Below the pieces are notes generated by a model, which saw only the letters and a program-made list of their open reading frames with translations, did no database searches and was not told the origin of the DNA. Positions 21,066 through 32,439 of a DNA stretch of 64,000 bases are shown piece after piece (positions within the stretch are counted from its first letter, which is position 1; every line of letters starts with the position of its first letter). Source of the stretch: Marisa cornuarietis (Eukaryota; Mollusca; Gastropoda; Architaenioglossa; Ampullariidae); assembly GCA_004794655.1 (NCBI GenBank), contig SMMW01000626.1, forward strand, positions 776,501 to 840,500. Reading direction: 5' to 3'. Position numbers and translations under genes: made by a program.

Positions 21066-21235
21066 GTAATAATGTGTGTATTTGTATCGCGCAGCATCAC
21101 GACCAAGATAGATCGCACTCTCTGCGCTGACCAGTAATGAACAATAAGTAATGGACGGTAAAATACCTATAGACACACACTGAACAACATAAAGATCAAG
21201 TACAAGAGCAGAAGGTAACGCAATGGATAAAGGTA
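21004..21235 (-). mobile_element. CR1/L2-like LINE tail, inverted, same family as 13570
   Basis: The minus-strand reading closely follows the tail of the 13570 copy (14450-14620): CTTTATGTTGTTCAGTGTG, TCTATAGGTAT, CATTACTGGTC, then TATCTTGGTCGTGATGCTGC. Its 3' end runs into (ATT)n/(GTT)n at 21004-21070, so the microsatellite is the retroposon's own tail. It holds only untranslated sequence, so it is very short and 5'-truncated. Confidence 0.8.
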
Positions 21236-21335
21236 TTTGTTTGTTTGTTTGTTTGTTTGTTTGTTTGTTTGTTTGTTTGTGTTTAACGCTGTGCCAGCAA
21301 CTAAGGCTATATCACGGCGAGTAAGGTATTAAGGG
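21234..21335 (+). repeat. (GTTT)n with conserved GTTTAACGCTGTGCCAGC flank
   Basis: About eleven TTTG units run into GTTTAACGCTGTGCCAGCAA and then CTATATCACGGCGAG. I recall a very similar tetranucleotide-plus-flank module in many mollusc sequences. If that is right, it is a dispersed element and supports a molluscan origin. This rests on memory. Confidence 0.55.
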
Positions 21336-22777
21336 ATATAGATACTATAAACAGTGTAGTGAAAACTTATACTTTAACAGGCATATTGTTATTTTATTAT
21401 TATAAAGACTTCTTTTATATCCGAAACATTTTGATCACACCTGGAGTACTAATTCAGTTTGTGCATGTTAGTGCTTTTATTCTACATAATTATTGTCTGT
21501 CTTAAAAGGTTTAAGATATAAAGTTTATTTTTTATTTTTTCATCGACTGTTTTGAAAGCTATTGATGACATGATTCCTAATCTTAATTCATGAGAAAGTA
21601 TTTAAGCGAGTCAGGACTGCGCAAAATGTTTTGGGCTGAATACGCACGTAGCTAAAAAAAATAAACAAACAAACAAAATCGGAGTTAGGCATCGTTTTAG
21701 CTGACTGCTTCCTACTAACCATCCATGCGTCTATCAGCATATCGAAGTGTTGTGCACAAAGACTGTGTAATGGGCGTATATACACTTGGCTTTAGGCCGC
21801 TAAAGACATACGAAACGGATATTTTTTTTTCTTTGCTGTAGTGAAGATACTGATTATTTTCGACTATTGTATCAGCTTGAACTTTTTATCAACATTTTGA
21901 GACAAAGTATGTCATTACGAAAGTGAGCCTAAGGCCAGTGAATGTATTTTCTAACAGCTGTGCACAGATACTGTTTGATGTACTGGCTTTGATGCATGCT
22001 GAAATTGGAAAACTAACAGTTCCATGGCTGACTGTGTGATTCTGCTGGCTTCGTTTCCCCCGACGGTGGGCGTGGTCGTATGGGTCTAGCCGAGGGTGGT
22101 GGCTTGGTCATCTTAACGTTGACAAATCGTGCCACGTCAGCAGCTTTTGCGGAGACGTGCGGCACTGCAGCATGGTACTGGTCGGTCGGGGGAGGGAGGG
22201 TGGGTGGCGGTCAGGGTTAGAAGATGGGCTGAGCCTCATCAAGACGTCTGAGCTGTCTCGGTAACAATGCGCAGACTGCAGCCGTTGACCTGATTCCTAA
22301 AGGCGGATCACCTCCAGTCTTGGCTGACTTATACAGTGTTTCCTGCTACGGTCAGTACACGAATGAAAACTGATCAGCATACTGTATACACCAGCGCACA
22401 TACAGTCTTAAGCGCAAGTCACATCGATTTTGAGACGTCTACAGTCGTTTCTTACCCACTGTAGTTTATTTAAGATAGAAATTACTTGGAGCTGTTTACT
22501 CTGGAATTGCCCTTGTGGATAAATAAAATTGTATTGTATTGTACTCCCCGTAAAAATCAGAGCAGGCTACATATAAGCCTAGTCACATGATGTAAGTTCT
22601 ATTTGGCCATTCCGAAAAAATTAAATGTTACAGAATATTACTTAATAAAGACAAACTATTCAAGTGCCAATACGCAGTTAAGAGAGCTAACAACACGCAA
22701 AATAAGATAAAAGTTTCTTTATAGACGTATTTATAAAATACCGTTACGGTACGTTTAAATGGATAATAATTTTATCC
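21336..22777. other. No gene recognised
   Basis: Includes a somewhat GC-richer part (about 22040-22330, with G-rich GGGGGAGGGAGGGTGGG near 22189) but no supported gene. Confidence 0.3.
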
Positions 22778-23160
22778 TACTCACAAAACGTTAAGAGCTA
22801 GTTAGAAAAATAGCTCACAGAAAACAAGTGTAACTGTTCGTGTTAAAAATAAATTATGGGCCAGCTGCAGTTTTTGGGTTGGAAATATAAATTAAAGACT
22901 GTAGTAAAGTAAAGCACCGTGAAAAGAACTGTAAACTGTGAAGTGTGACTGTACACTGCACTTGAATGGTACGTGCTTGTTTTGCTCACACTGCAATAGT
23001 TTGTTAAAAATGGATGAAAATCACGGAAATTAAACTCAAAGAATGCAGCCGTGCTGGTGAATCAAACCTTCCATCACACAAAGGGTACAGCGTGTGGGTA
23101 ATTTGAACACGGGTGTGGTCAAAAGGGAACTAAAACAAAAAGCCCCAAAGTAGACGATTA

Positions 23161-24110
23161 ATGCCAGTGAACTGTTGCTTGCTGGCTCAGAGACTACATA
23201 TCCTAAAGAGAAGTGTCCTGATGAGCAATTCTGTCATTCAGCGACTGTTGGAACGATTTCAGATGACAGGAAGCACTGAACAACACCCTTGGTCTGGACA
23301 CAACAACAACCACTTCATAAAGCTGGCAGCTTTGCTCAACAGAACTATCACAGAAGAACAGACCTGAGAATGGCAATACATGTCAACGTCATGTCAGACC
23401 ATCTTCAACCGCCTGTCTCACAGAACTCATGCTGCCGTCCGTGTACCACTGACACAGGTATTCCCCCAGGCTCGTCTTCAGTAGTGCAGACGTCTTCAGC
23501 GCTGGACAAAGCAGCAGTGGGGCTGAGTGCTCTTTACTAAGGAGTCCAGGATCACTCTGGTCCACAATGATGGCAGACAACGCGTGTAGCACCGCTCAGG
23601 AAAACGATTCGTCAATGTCTACGTTAGGTAGCAGAAGTAGCATGGCGGTAGCACTCTGACTGGCTTAGGGAAAGGATCCATCTTCACGGCAGAACCCCAG
23701 TTCATCTCTTTTGTAGCGCTCTGACTGGCATCCGGTACAGACACGAGACTGTGCAGCCTTTTATACTGTCAGCTTTACAGGCCATAGGTTCAAGTTTGAT
23801 GCTGCAAGATGAGAATGCCACTCCCAATCGTGTTGACGTGTCGACCGGCTTTATGCAGCAGCGAGCAAAGTTCAGGGGCTTGACTGGCCATCACTTTCAT
23901 TGACTGGACTCCCATCAAACATATCTACAACATCCTGGGACGTCGTGTTCAGGTCAACCACCCACGGCCAGCAGTCGCGGTCCAGCTGTTGTAGTTCTTG
24001 CAGCAGGAGTGGCTGACCATCCCTCAATCGACTCCAGCAAACAGCAGCCACACACCTTTTTTGACTGTTAAAGTGTACTAACAGTTCTTGTGACTTTTTG
24101 ATTCGGAGGT
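23161..24110 (+). pseudogene. Degenerate Tc1-like transposase
   Basis: Family blocks recognisable across frames: SNSVIQRLLERFQMTGSTEQ (paired-like DNA-binding helix region), ALLNRTITEEQT, IFNRLSHRTHAAVRVPLTQ, FTKESRITLVHNDGRQRV, GIRYRHETVQPFILSALQAI, LQDENATP, and a damaged C-terminus. In the DDE/D catalytic triad the first Asp (family FTDESRFTL) is Lys here, the second (LQDENATP) is kept, and the third (family PDLSPIEHIW) is lost. Stops and frameshifts confirm that it is dead. Confidence 0.85.
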
Positions 24111-24226
24111 GCGTTTGTTTGACTGGCCATATCTTGGAAAGGAAATTGTTTACAAGCAAAATTCTTCTCACACTTTACTGTCAAAGGATTAGATTCAAGC
24201 GTGTTTAAATATGAGCAGTCACACTT

Positions 24227-24229
<3 letters not shown>

Positions 24230-24289
<60 letters not shown>
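24230..24289 (+). repeat. (TG)n microsatellite inside the Tc1-like right end
   Basis: An uninterrupted run of about 30 TG units replaces part of the subterminal sequence seen in the other copies. Confidence 0.95.
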
Positions 24290-24290
<1 letters not shown>

Positions 24291-24310
24291 CTTTACATTT
24301 TTTGTGAGTA

Positions 24311-25195
24311 GTGTAATGTAACTTTCCTACATGTGTTAAATGGACTAAATTTTTTAACGGATAATGATAATGCATGAGATGTATTTATATTTTATGGTGT
24401 CAAAATGCTGACTGGTCTTTAGATCCTTCAAAATCATTATGTGTACTTGTGACTAGTTAGTGTTAGCTTAAAAACGTGTGGCACGGTTCTAGTAGGAAGA
24501 TGATGTCTTCTGTGTCAAACCTTTTACTCCCTGGACTTCCTTTCGTGTTCTTCTTCTGAGCAATTTAATGTAGAATACTTTTGTGCCCGCATTAAATTTT
24601 TCATCGCATTTCAGGGCTACTCCTCGATAACTTTATGAAAATAAGTACCGTTACTGATATTAGTATAGCCATTTTCACTGTTTCAGCACATGATAATAAA
24701 TATTTCTCATTTCAAATTAATGTTAGTCAACCCTAAAGCAGTGTAAGATTTTGGGTGCCGATTTACGAAATTAAAAATTACAGCATGAGATAAATTAAAA
24801 ATATACTTGAGTACGGCCAAAAATACGTTCTTAAAAAGTTTATGCGAGGAACACATGTCCACGTTTCCATCTGTGTGTTCAATGGCGAAATGTAATGGTA
24901 TGGCAGTATAAATCTAGAAAGGGTTTTCTTAAGACGACACATTGTCATAGTGTCGCATTTTTACATTCTAATCTATGTACCCCCAAAATGATGTCTCCTA
25001 CAACAAAATTGCCAAACAGACAAGTTGTTCTCTAAGTAAATTACACGATACAACAAAGTGATATCAATACTGCGCCGTGTTTTTGAAACATTTTGATTTG
25101 TCCATGCCTTCCTATAACTGAAATGGAGAAATGAGTAAGAAACGGAGGTGCTATGAAAACAATGAAAACCCTGTGTTATCAAAGGCTTGAGCCAG
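24311..25195. other. No gene recognised
   Basis: Nothing supported. Confidence 0.35.
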
Positions 25196-25200
25196 AATGT

Positions 25201-25430
25201 CTAAAGGTTGTAAGGATCTTTTTCTAAGAAGTCCGAGTCCGCATCCGCTAGACGTACTGATTTTCGATCTGTATCCACTCTTGGCTTCCTGCGTTGAAAT
25301 GTGACCGAGGGATCAGATAGCAGAAAGACAAGTTCGCGCAACCAGCCATCAGTAGAGCAGGGTGTTAGTTCCTGCGATGGACGTCCTTCCTGTAGTGCTG
25401 GCATCCGATACGGCGCCGCCTCAAGCCACG
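25201..25430 (-). other. Unrecognised minus-strand ORF in a CpG-richer patch
   Basis: A 67-codon frame (open from a stop near 25425) reads MPALQEGRPSQELTPCSTDG then WLRELVFLLSDPSV and a basic/acidic end, with balanced composition unlike its AT-rich surroundings. No domain is recognised. It could be an isolated exon or chance. Confidence 0.2.
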
Positions 25431-26046
25431 ATCAAGGGATGTTTGAGACAGGGCATTGCTCGCAATTATAAAGTTAATGTATACTTTTGTCTGTGATTAA
25501 TAGACGCGTTTATGTAGATTTAACATAGGCCAAGGTGAAGGTATATTCATGTGCTCGAAATGCCTTGTTAGATGGATTTATGAATAGATCAACTATGTCT
25601 TGAAATGTACTGATTTTGAGTTATTAACGTACAACTACATTGTTATTATTGCAGAAAACTGGTTTATTTACTTAGTTTCATACAGACAACGAGATAATGA
25701 ACAGGGCAAGTGTACTGCTACGGGAAACGCCTTAGGGAAATGCCTCTGTTATGAGCGGAAGGACTAGTATTGTGAGGATCTGTATGATTGTTACATATAT
25801 ATATATATATACACCCTGGTATGTAATACTAGGTTACTCGACAGCAAAAGGAATTCAGTCGTTTTTCACTCTAAATAGAAAGTGAAATGAGACAGCACCT
25901 TGAAAGAAGAAACCTGGGGTTGACATCCCAGTATCATTTCTCAGTTATGGTGGAGATGTTGAGGGTGCCGGTCATCCTTGTCTCGTCAGTCGAGGATGGC
26001 AAGCAAGGGCGTATAGAATAGAAATAATACCTTACCATCTCATCCC
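25431..26046. other. No gene recognised; short (TA)n
   Basis: A TA run lies at about 25795-25811. Nothing coding is seen. Confidence 0.35.
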
Positions 26047-26735
26047 CAATGATGGGCTTGACTGGCCATCAAGTTCACCTGACTTACAGCGAGGCTGCCT
26101 GGGAATCCCGAGACGTCGCGTTTAAAGCCGTTTAAAACTCGGCAAAGTGCTGAAGCGCCATCTATTCGAAGTGCCCTAAAGTGCCGTTGTATTAGCATAT
26201 GCAATGGTATTATTTTAGCCAACAAATTTAGACATAGTGCAGAATATTGACCAAAATTTGACTGTTCCGAACGTTTATTGGTTTCCTGTGATCTTCACAC
26301 ACAACGTTGCCAAATGTTTGACAACATTTGTTGAAATACAGAAGACCCTCATGCCAACCATCCAGAGATTAAAAATGGCTCTGCTGTTCCAGTTTTTGGA
26401 GCAAAGGTGGCCGGTCATCCCTCAAGCGATTCAAGTTACTTTTTCAGTCTATGCGAGGAAGATGCTCTAAATGCGTAGCAACCACACACATGCTTTTGAT
26501 CAAAGTGCACCGACAGTTCCTTTGACTTTAATTCAGTCATTCGTCCCTTGGTACCTGTCGTATTGGGCGTGGACTGTTTGACTGCCGATAACTTGGAATT
26601 AAATTGATTTACAAACATAATTCTTCAACCACTTTACTGTTAAATTATGAAATTGAAAAATTTTGCAGCACGAACAAACTAGTTGTGGTTAGTGTCTGTG
26701 ATTTATTTTCTAACTGCCTCTTAACGTTTTGTGAG
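26047..26735 (+). mobile_element. Tc1-like element, right part (copy 3 of 4)
   Basis: Starts near GGGCTTGACTGGCCATC (26052), which matches the same point in the 22780 element, then diverges for about 250 bp. It resumes with WPVIPQAIQ, the MRGRCSKCVAT-like C-terminus and the untranslated right end, closing at AACGTTTTGTGAG with TA at 26736-26737. The left half is absent. Confidence 0.75.
26534..26562 (-). mobile_element. Tiny RTE-like 3'-end insertion inside the Tc1-like copy
   Basis: Relative to the other Tc1 copies, about 30 bp is inserted here. Its minus-strand reading, GGTACCAAGGGACGAATGAC, matches the extreme 3' end of the RTE-like copies (GGTACCAGTCAAGGGACGAA at 19150-19170). This would be an extremely 5'-truncated insertion. 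Confidence 0.5.
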
Positions 26736-26739
26736 TAGT

Positions 26740-27940
26740 TTCCTTCCATGGTGGGTCTTCTTTTTTTTCTTTTTTCCTTATTACATTTTATTGCCATGCA
26801 GCAGCAGTTGTGCATTATTTCGACTATTGTTGCATTCTTTACACGTGTCATTCATAAGATCAAATAGAACTAGTGTGATATAGTGTTTTAGGAAAAGATA
26901 TGTACCAAGTCATCGTGACCTTGACATGCTTCAGTAGACTTCACGCGTTAGCAGAAGTTTCTTTTAGGGAAGTGTCCAATAGAAAGCAAAATTCTAGTAT
27001 AGATTATTTTTTTAAACAATTCATTATCAGTTATGCTATTTTTAGCTAGTATATTTATTAGTCAGAGTGTATAATTGAAAGCATTCAACACAAAGTGCAG
27101 TTAAGCCTTGTTGCTCCATCCCTTCCATTACAGCAGGATGAGAATGTTGACATCTTTTGTTCGTTCTCTCCCCCCCCACTCTCGACATATACATGTGCAC
27201 ATACATTTACATATATACATATATTTACATCCAGATAACATAAGTAATAATGGTGTTACAATAAATCCATAATAGTATTCACCTGTAAACTATTGCTGTC
27301 GCTGACATCTCGGAACACCTCTTTGCTCGAACAACCAAAGTTGCCTCTTTCCGCCTTTGGCAAGGGATTTTTTTTTAAGTATTTGGATTCACTGTTTGAA
27401 ATTTCCTGCCAGCATACTTAAGGCATATCCAGGCACTTTCAAAAAGCACCGTAAAATGCCAATAGTGTGCAAATTTTGTTTCTGATGATTTCTCAGTTCC
27501 CCAAATGCCAGGCTCGTGTTGACGGCAATTGGCAGTTTAATCGTGGTTACAATTACCCTAAGTTGGGTAGAGAAATAGCGGACTAAGTTAATTCTAAAAA
27601 TTAACTCTCATTTCATGAGCTAGCGAGTAGCTGGTTACCCGCCGACTGATATGACAAAAAAGGTGAGATTATGCATGCGTTGTACGGTGAAGGGTGAAAC
27701 CAGTAAAAAAAAAAAATCGACAAAAATAAAAATATGATGATCCTCGAGCAAATATTAGAAGACAAAAATGTTAATTTTTCTCTTTACAATCAAAATGACC
27801 AACAGAAACAACGAAGGACACATTGTTGATTGCAATATTCATTTTCGCTTTTTATTGCGTCTTCTTTATCGGGCTAAGAGTGCAGTATCTTTCGCTGAAT
27901 GTTTAAAAGCAATGTGAGTGTGCAGCACTGTGAAGAGTTA
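26740..27940. other. No gene recognised
   Basis: AT-rich with nothing supported. Confidence 0.35.
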
Positions 27941-27945
27941 TGGTA

Positions 27946-28122
27946 AGGTATATTGGTATATAAGGTATATAGTAATAGTAAGGTATAAAAGCTATATATA
28001 GGTATATAAGGTACATAGTAATAGAAAGGTGTATAAGCTATATATAGGTATTTTTGGTATATAGTAATAGTAAGTATAAGTATTTAAGACATATAGGTAT
28101 GTAAGGTATATAGTAATAGTAA
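27946..28122 (+). repeat. AT-rich tandem repeat, about 60-bp units
   Basis: Three diverged units built from GGTATATAAGGTATATAGTA, ATAGTAAGGTATA and AGCTATATATA. Confidence 0.75.
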
Positions 28123-28486
28123 GTATTTCATGTCACTTACTTAAACCAAAACAAGGTGAATATACAGAAGCGAAAGATTCAAGCCTTCCATTTAAAAAAA
28201 CCTGAATGCAAGGTGAGTGTTAGTATTGACTGAAGTATAAGTGTGCTAAAATTTGAGTATTTATTTTAAAGCTCTAATATCAGCAGTCTATCTCTGTCAA
28301 ATGTACCGCGGAGTGGTTTAATAATAAGCGAAGAATAAAAGGTGTGGATGTAGATTAATCTCAGCCCCTCAAGTTCTGACTGGGTCTATAGTTATAAGCA
28401 GCGAGCTCAGCAGTAGTCAGAGTGACCAGCCTGAAAAATCAAGGGAGCGGAGAAATTTCGTTATTTTTTCCAGTCGCGACAACAGA

Positions 28487-28666
28487 ATGACCATCGGTCT
28501 ACGGCGACCAGAAATATACCACTTCCGCCTACAAGCCACGATGACGTCTGTGGACAGGCAGCAGGTGCGTTGTCAGACAGGAATTTCCATCTTCAAAACA
28601 GGAGAGCTCTACCGCCAGCCCGGTGTCCAGCCGATTTGCCAAAGACACGAGATTAAAAAGAAGTAA
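28487..28666 (+). other. Short ORF with possible splice donor
   Basis: A 59-codon frame begins MTIGLRRPEIYHFRLQATMT and reaches a CAG/GTGCGT donor match at about 28565, then continues to a stop at 28666. Sequence is GC-richer than its surroundings. No domain is recognised. It is a possible first exon but weakly supported. Confidence 0.2.
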
Positions 28667-28837
28667 TTTCAAGTCAGTCTCTCATCATCGCTTGACTCGT
28701 AATATGGTGGAGAGGCAGGCCAGCTGTCTCCATTTCAGGCTGTCAGACTAGCAACGCGATTACATTGCCGCTAGAGTTCTCAGCATTTCGCGTCTGGCTG
28801 GCGTTGACTTTCAAAACGTTGAATCAAAGTCTGGAAG

Positions 28838-28950
28838 GATTTATTACAGATGGTAGACGACAGTATGCCGCTGATTTATTACGGATGGTAGACGACAGTA
28901 TGCTGCTTATTTATTACAGAGGGTAGACGATAGTATGCTGCTTATTTTCT
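28838..28950 (+). repeat. About 38-bp tandem repeat, three units
   Basis: The unit GATTTATTACAGATGGTAGA then CGACAGTATGC(C/T)GCT recurs three times with small changes. Confidence 0.85.
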
Positions 28951-30978
28951 TATGTGGCCGACAGTGACCAGCAGTGCGTCGAGTGCTGAGCCGCAATTTT
29001 AAACAGACGCCCGCTCTAAGTAGTGCTTATGTAAGCTACGCTGAACAACGGAAAAACCACACATCTACTGTAGACTGCAGACGAATTCTTCATACCTGAC
29101 ACGTGATTTCTTTGTCTTTTATTACAAGTCCTTTGTTTGCCATGGAAATGTTTAACCTAAAATATACAAGGGCAAAAGAAACAAGACAAAAAGAACAAAA
29201 ATCTTCCCTTTCATCATGGCCAGTTAGAGGTAAAAACACAATATTTTTTTACACAAGCTCACGTACACAGCAAACTTTATAAACAGTCTTATAATATTTC
29301 AACCAATAAATAGGGATCGTACTTTTTTTTTTCTTGTGTCGTTCGGATCAGAGTGTGACAAAAATCGATATCATAGGTCTTCCACAGAGCCTATACTTAC
29401 CTGTCAACTAGGTCAGAGTAAGAGGCCAGCAGGAGTCGGTAAGTGGACGTGTTTACTATTGCTGCCATTTGTTCTCTATCTTTCTTGTCATCTTTCTCTA
29501 AGAATAAATACAGGAAAGTACAGGATACCAAAATGTAAAACTGTAACACAAGACTTGTTGCACTTGATTTAGTGTCATACATACATACATACAACCCATG
29601 GTGATTATCAGATTTGAAAGAAACCTGAAAAAATCATAATCGTGTAGAAGCTGCAACAAAAGTGTTTCGAAACGTTAGAATACCTTATGTAATGAAATGT
29701 ACCCAGAATATTCGTCTAGGGTCGTGAGCATTTACTAACAATTTAGCCGACCAGTATAAAGTCATAGGATGTGGCAACCAAAATGCACACAATTTACTGA
29801 CTTTGTCACATTTTGTACCATTGGACTGTGTTGGTTTTAAGTGTTTTTTAAGTTATAACTTTTTTGTCAAAGAAATGACCTGCGACTGACCAACACGGTA
29901 GTCTGTCAGGCAAAGAAAACATTCCAGCTCTAAACAAATCTTTTATATTTTACAGATATTTAAAATTTTGATTGCCTACATTTATCTTACGTCAAGGTTT
30001 TCTGAAAATGCACTGATTTAAATTTATCTCCAATTAATACCATTAAAAAAATTCTTAAGCGGTTATTTAACAGAATTGATCTCGTTTTGACTATCAAGAC
30101 AGATATTATCGAAATAGGTTTGTGTCTTGCATATTTTTGTCCTGTTTTCAGACATATAGATTCCAGAGCAAGCAAGGTACGTGACTAATCCAATCATCTT
30201 TCTTCAGAGATTTTTGTGACTTAACAGAATGCCAGTTAATGATAACTATGTCGTTGTAGCAGAATCGACAGCTTCACTCTATGGTTTAAAAGAAAATGTC
30301 CACTGTTTTATGCTCCATACAACCATGAGAAAATTACTGTAACATTTCAAAATAATTTTAAACGTGTAAACTCTCTTGACGTAGGCCGTTGGCTTTCCAT
30401 TGCAATGCCTTTTTCTCATGCTCCAACTCTCATTCTAAAACATCTTTAATAAAAAAGACAATGAAAATTAAGCGGAACAGTAAATTTGGAAAAACCTTTT
30501 AAACTACAACGGCCGTGACAATTACATAAATGAATCTATTACTGAACATGCATAAAATATTACATATAAAGCATGCGTGTTGTTTTAAAACATAGTCTTT
30601 ATTACGACGAAAAGGTAAGCTTATTTTTGAGTGGGTTTGAGACATTGCCTTTATTACAATGAAGTGTTAGTCTAAGAATGAGAAGCGAGACTACCAGCCA
30701 GATCACACAATCGATCGTCTGTTGCTGCAGTCGAGATGTTGTACGCTGTCCGGCGGAGTCCGGTGGAGAGCCGGTAGGCAGGTTAATGGAATCGGGTCAC
30801 AGTCGGGACTTTGTTTCTTTTTAGAAAGAAAACATCATTTCCAGCTCAAACTTGTAAATACAAGAATACAAGGGTACCATGGTCAGTTAACAATGTAGCG
30901 ATTCTCAAGCTCACTTGTGTTCAGAATATGACACTTCTCAAGTTGAATCACTACACGGTTTCTTGTAGACAGTTTGCA
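28951..30978. other. No gene recognised
   Basis: Includes an (ATAC)n run at about 29577-29593 and a donor-like GTCG/GTAAGTGG at about 29437. No supported exon. Confidence 0.35.
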
Positions 30979-30979
30979 T

Positions 30980-31920
30980 CGATCTGGTTACTAAACTCGC
31001 CCTGTGTTACAGGCATGCTATGCTAGAGGTCTGTGTTACAGGCATGCTATGCTAGAGGTCTGTATTACAGGCATGTTGTGATAGAGCCTTGTATTTCAGG
31101 GATGTTGTGCTAGAGCCCTGTATTACAGGCATGTTGTGCTTGAGCCCTGTATTACAGGCATGTGGTTGTGCTTGAGCCCTGTATTACAGGCATGTTGTGC
31201 TAGAGCTCTGGGTCCAGTTGCACAACACGTTTCTAAACCTTAAAACTGTTCTAAAGAAGCAAAATCTCTGCTTAGCCATTTTGATGCATTGCACAAGAAC
31301 ATACAAAAAATTGAACTGACAGGACGGAAAGTCAGACTTAAACAACTTTATCTTACGTGAAGCAGTTTTAGTTTTAAAAATTCTAAAATTGTGGTATGCA
31401 CTTTAAACTAATTATCTAAATAGAGTTAAGGCCTAAAAGTGTTTGAAATAAGAAATTTGTTGTGCAACTGGACCCCGGTTACTAAGCTCGCCCTGTATTA
31501 CAGGCACGTTGTTTTAGAGGTCTGTAGTACAGGGGTGTTGTGCTAGAGCTCTGGTTACTGAACTCGCCTGTTACTGGCATGTTGTAGTAGAACTCTGTAT
31601 AACAATCATGTTGTGCTAGAGCCCTGTATTACAGGTATGTTGTGATAGACCTTTGGTTACTAAGCTCGCCCTGTATTACAGGCATGCTGTGGTAGACCTT
31701 TGGGTACTTAACTCGCCCTGAATTACAGGCATGTTGTGATTGGCCTTTGGTTACTTAACGCCCTGTATTACAGACATGTTGTGATAGACCTTTGGTTACT
31801 AAACTCGCCCTGTGTTACAGGCATGTTGTGCTAGAGTTCCATGTTACAGGCATGTTATGCCAGAGCTTTGGTTACCAAACTTGCCCTGTGTTACAGGCAT
31901 GCTATGCTAGAGCTCTGCAA
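30980..31920 (+). repeat. Tandem array of 30-bp and about 45-bp units
   Basis: The basic 30-bp unit is TAGAG(C)CCTGTATTACAGG then CATGTTGTGCT. In many units the same core carries an extra roughly 15 bp, GGTTACTAAACTCGC, before CCTGT. Short units dominate the left part (31016-31209) and long units the right part (31480-31920). The array is split by a MITE at 31210-31476. Short frames through it are repeat translation and not genes. Confidence 0.9.
31210..31476. mobile_element. MITE inserted in the tandem array
   Basis: 267 bp bounded by perfect 18-bp inverted repeats, GGGTCCAGTTGCACAACA and its complement. The interior is AT-rich and noncoding. The empty site is visible in a neighbouring unit (AGAGCTCTGGTTACT at about 31547), so the insertion point between AGAGCTCT and GGTTACT can be read directly. 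No long target duplication is visible. The GGGTCCAGTTGCAC-type end resembles PIF/Harbinger- or ISL2EU-like termini, but I do not assign the superfamily firmly. Confidence 0.8.
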
Positions 31921-32363
31921 GCTGCTGGTCCAGCTACAAAAATCTGTCTCAGTATTTCAATATATACCTTTTCTTGCTTGCGTCCGTCTTCCTATGTCTA
32001 CATCCGTCTCTGACATTAAGGCCAATCCTCTGTATGTATATTTGAATGTGCCCCTTTTGTTTTCAAAGAGGAGCTACATTCGTCAACTGATTATTTAAGA
32101 GCTGAACACTTTTATTTCATTACGTGAACACAAATAGAATAAGACTTTGATACATAACGTGAAAAAGAGATATTAGCAAAGAACTCAGTCTATAAAATGA
32201 TAAATCACTTACAACTTGGAATATAAGTTCTCGTTTATTTATCGCATGCTTTAATTTGGTCTTTTATTTAAGAAAAAAAGAAGACAACAACTAAACAATA
32301 TATTCCAAAGACCACTCGCTACTATTGTTATAAATACCGTTCGCAGAAAAATAATTATGCAAA

Positions 32364-32365
<2 letters not shown>

Positions 32366-32438
<73 letters not shown>
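32366..32438 (+). repeat. (ATG)n microsatellite
   Basis: About 24 ATG units. It creates artificial poly-His, poly-Ile and poly-Ser frames on the minus strand. Confidence 0.95.
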
Positions 32439-32439
32439 G

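Larger units (their letters stand above)
22780..24308 (+). mobile_element. Tc1-like DNA transposon, near full length, inactive
   Basis: Both ends are visible. The left end is TA (22778-22779) then CTCACAAAACGTTAAGAG, and the right end is TTTGTGAG then TA (24309-24310). The total of 1,529 bp is normal for Tc1. The extended inverted repeat is better seen by comparing this left end with the right end of the copy at 26735, which reads CTCACAAAACGTTAAGAGGC on the minus strand. A (TG)n run has expanded inside the right subterminal region. A degenerate transposase (23161-24110) lies inside. Confidence 0.85.

Noticed and set aside
31792..32098. Plus frames of 73 and 85 codons
   Set aside because: They are translations of the 45-bp tandem array running into unrelated sequence.
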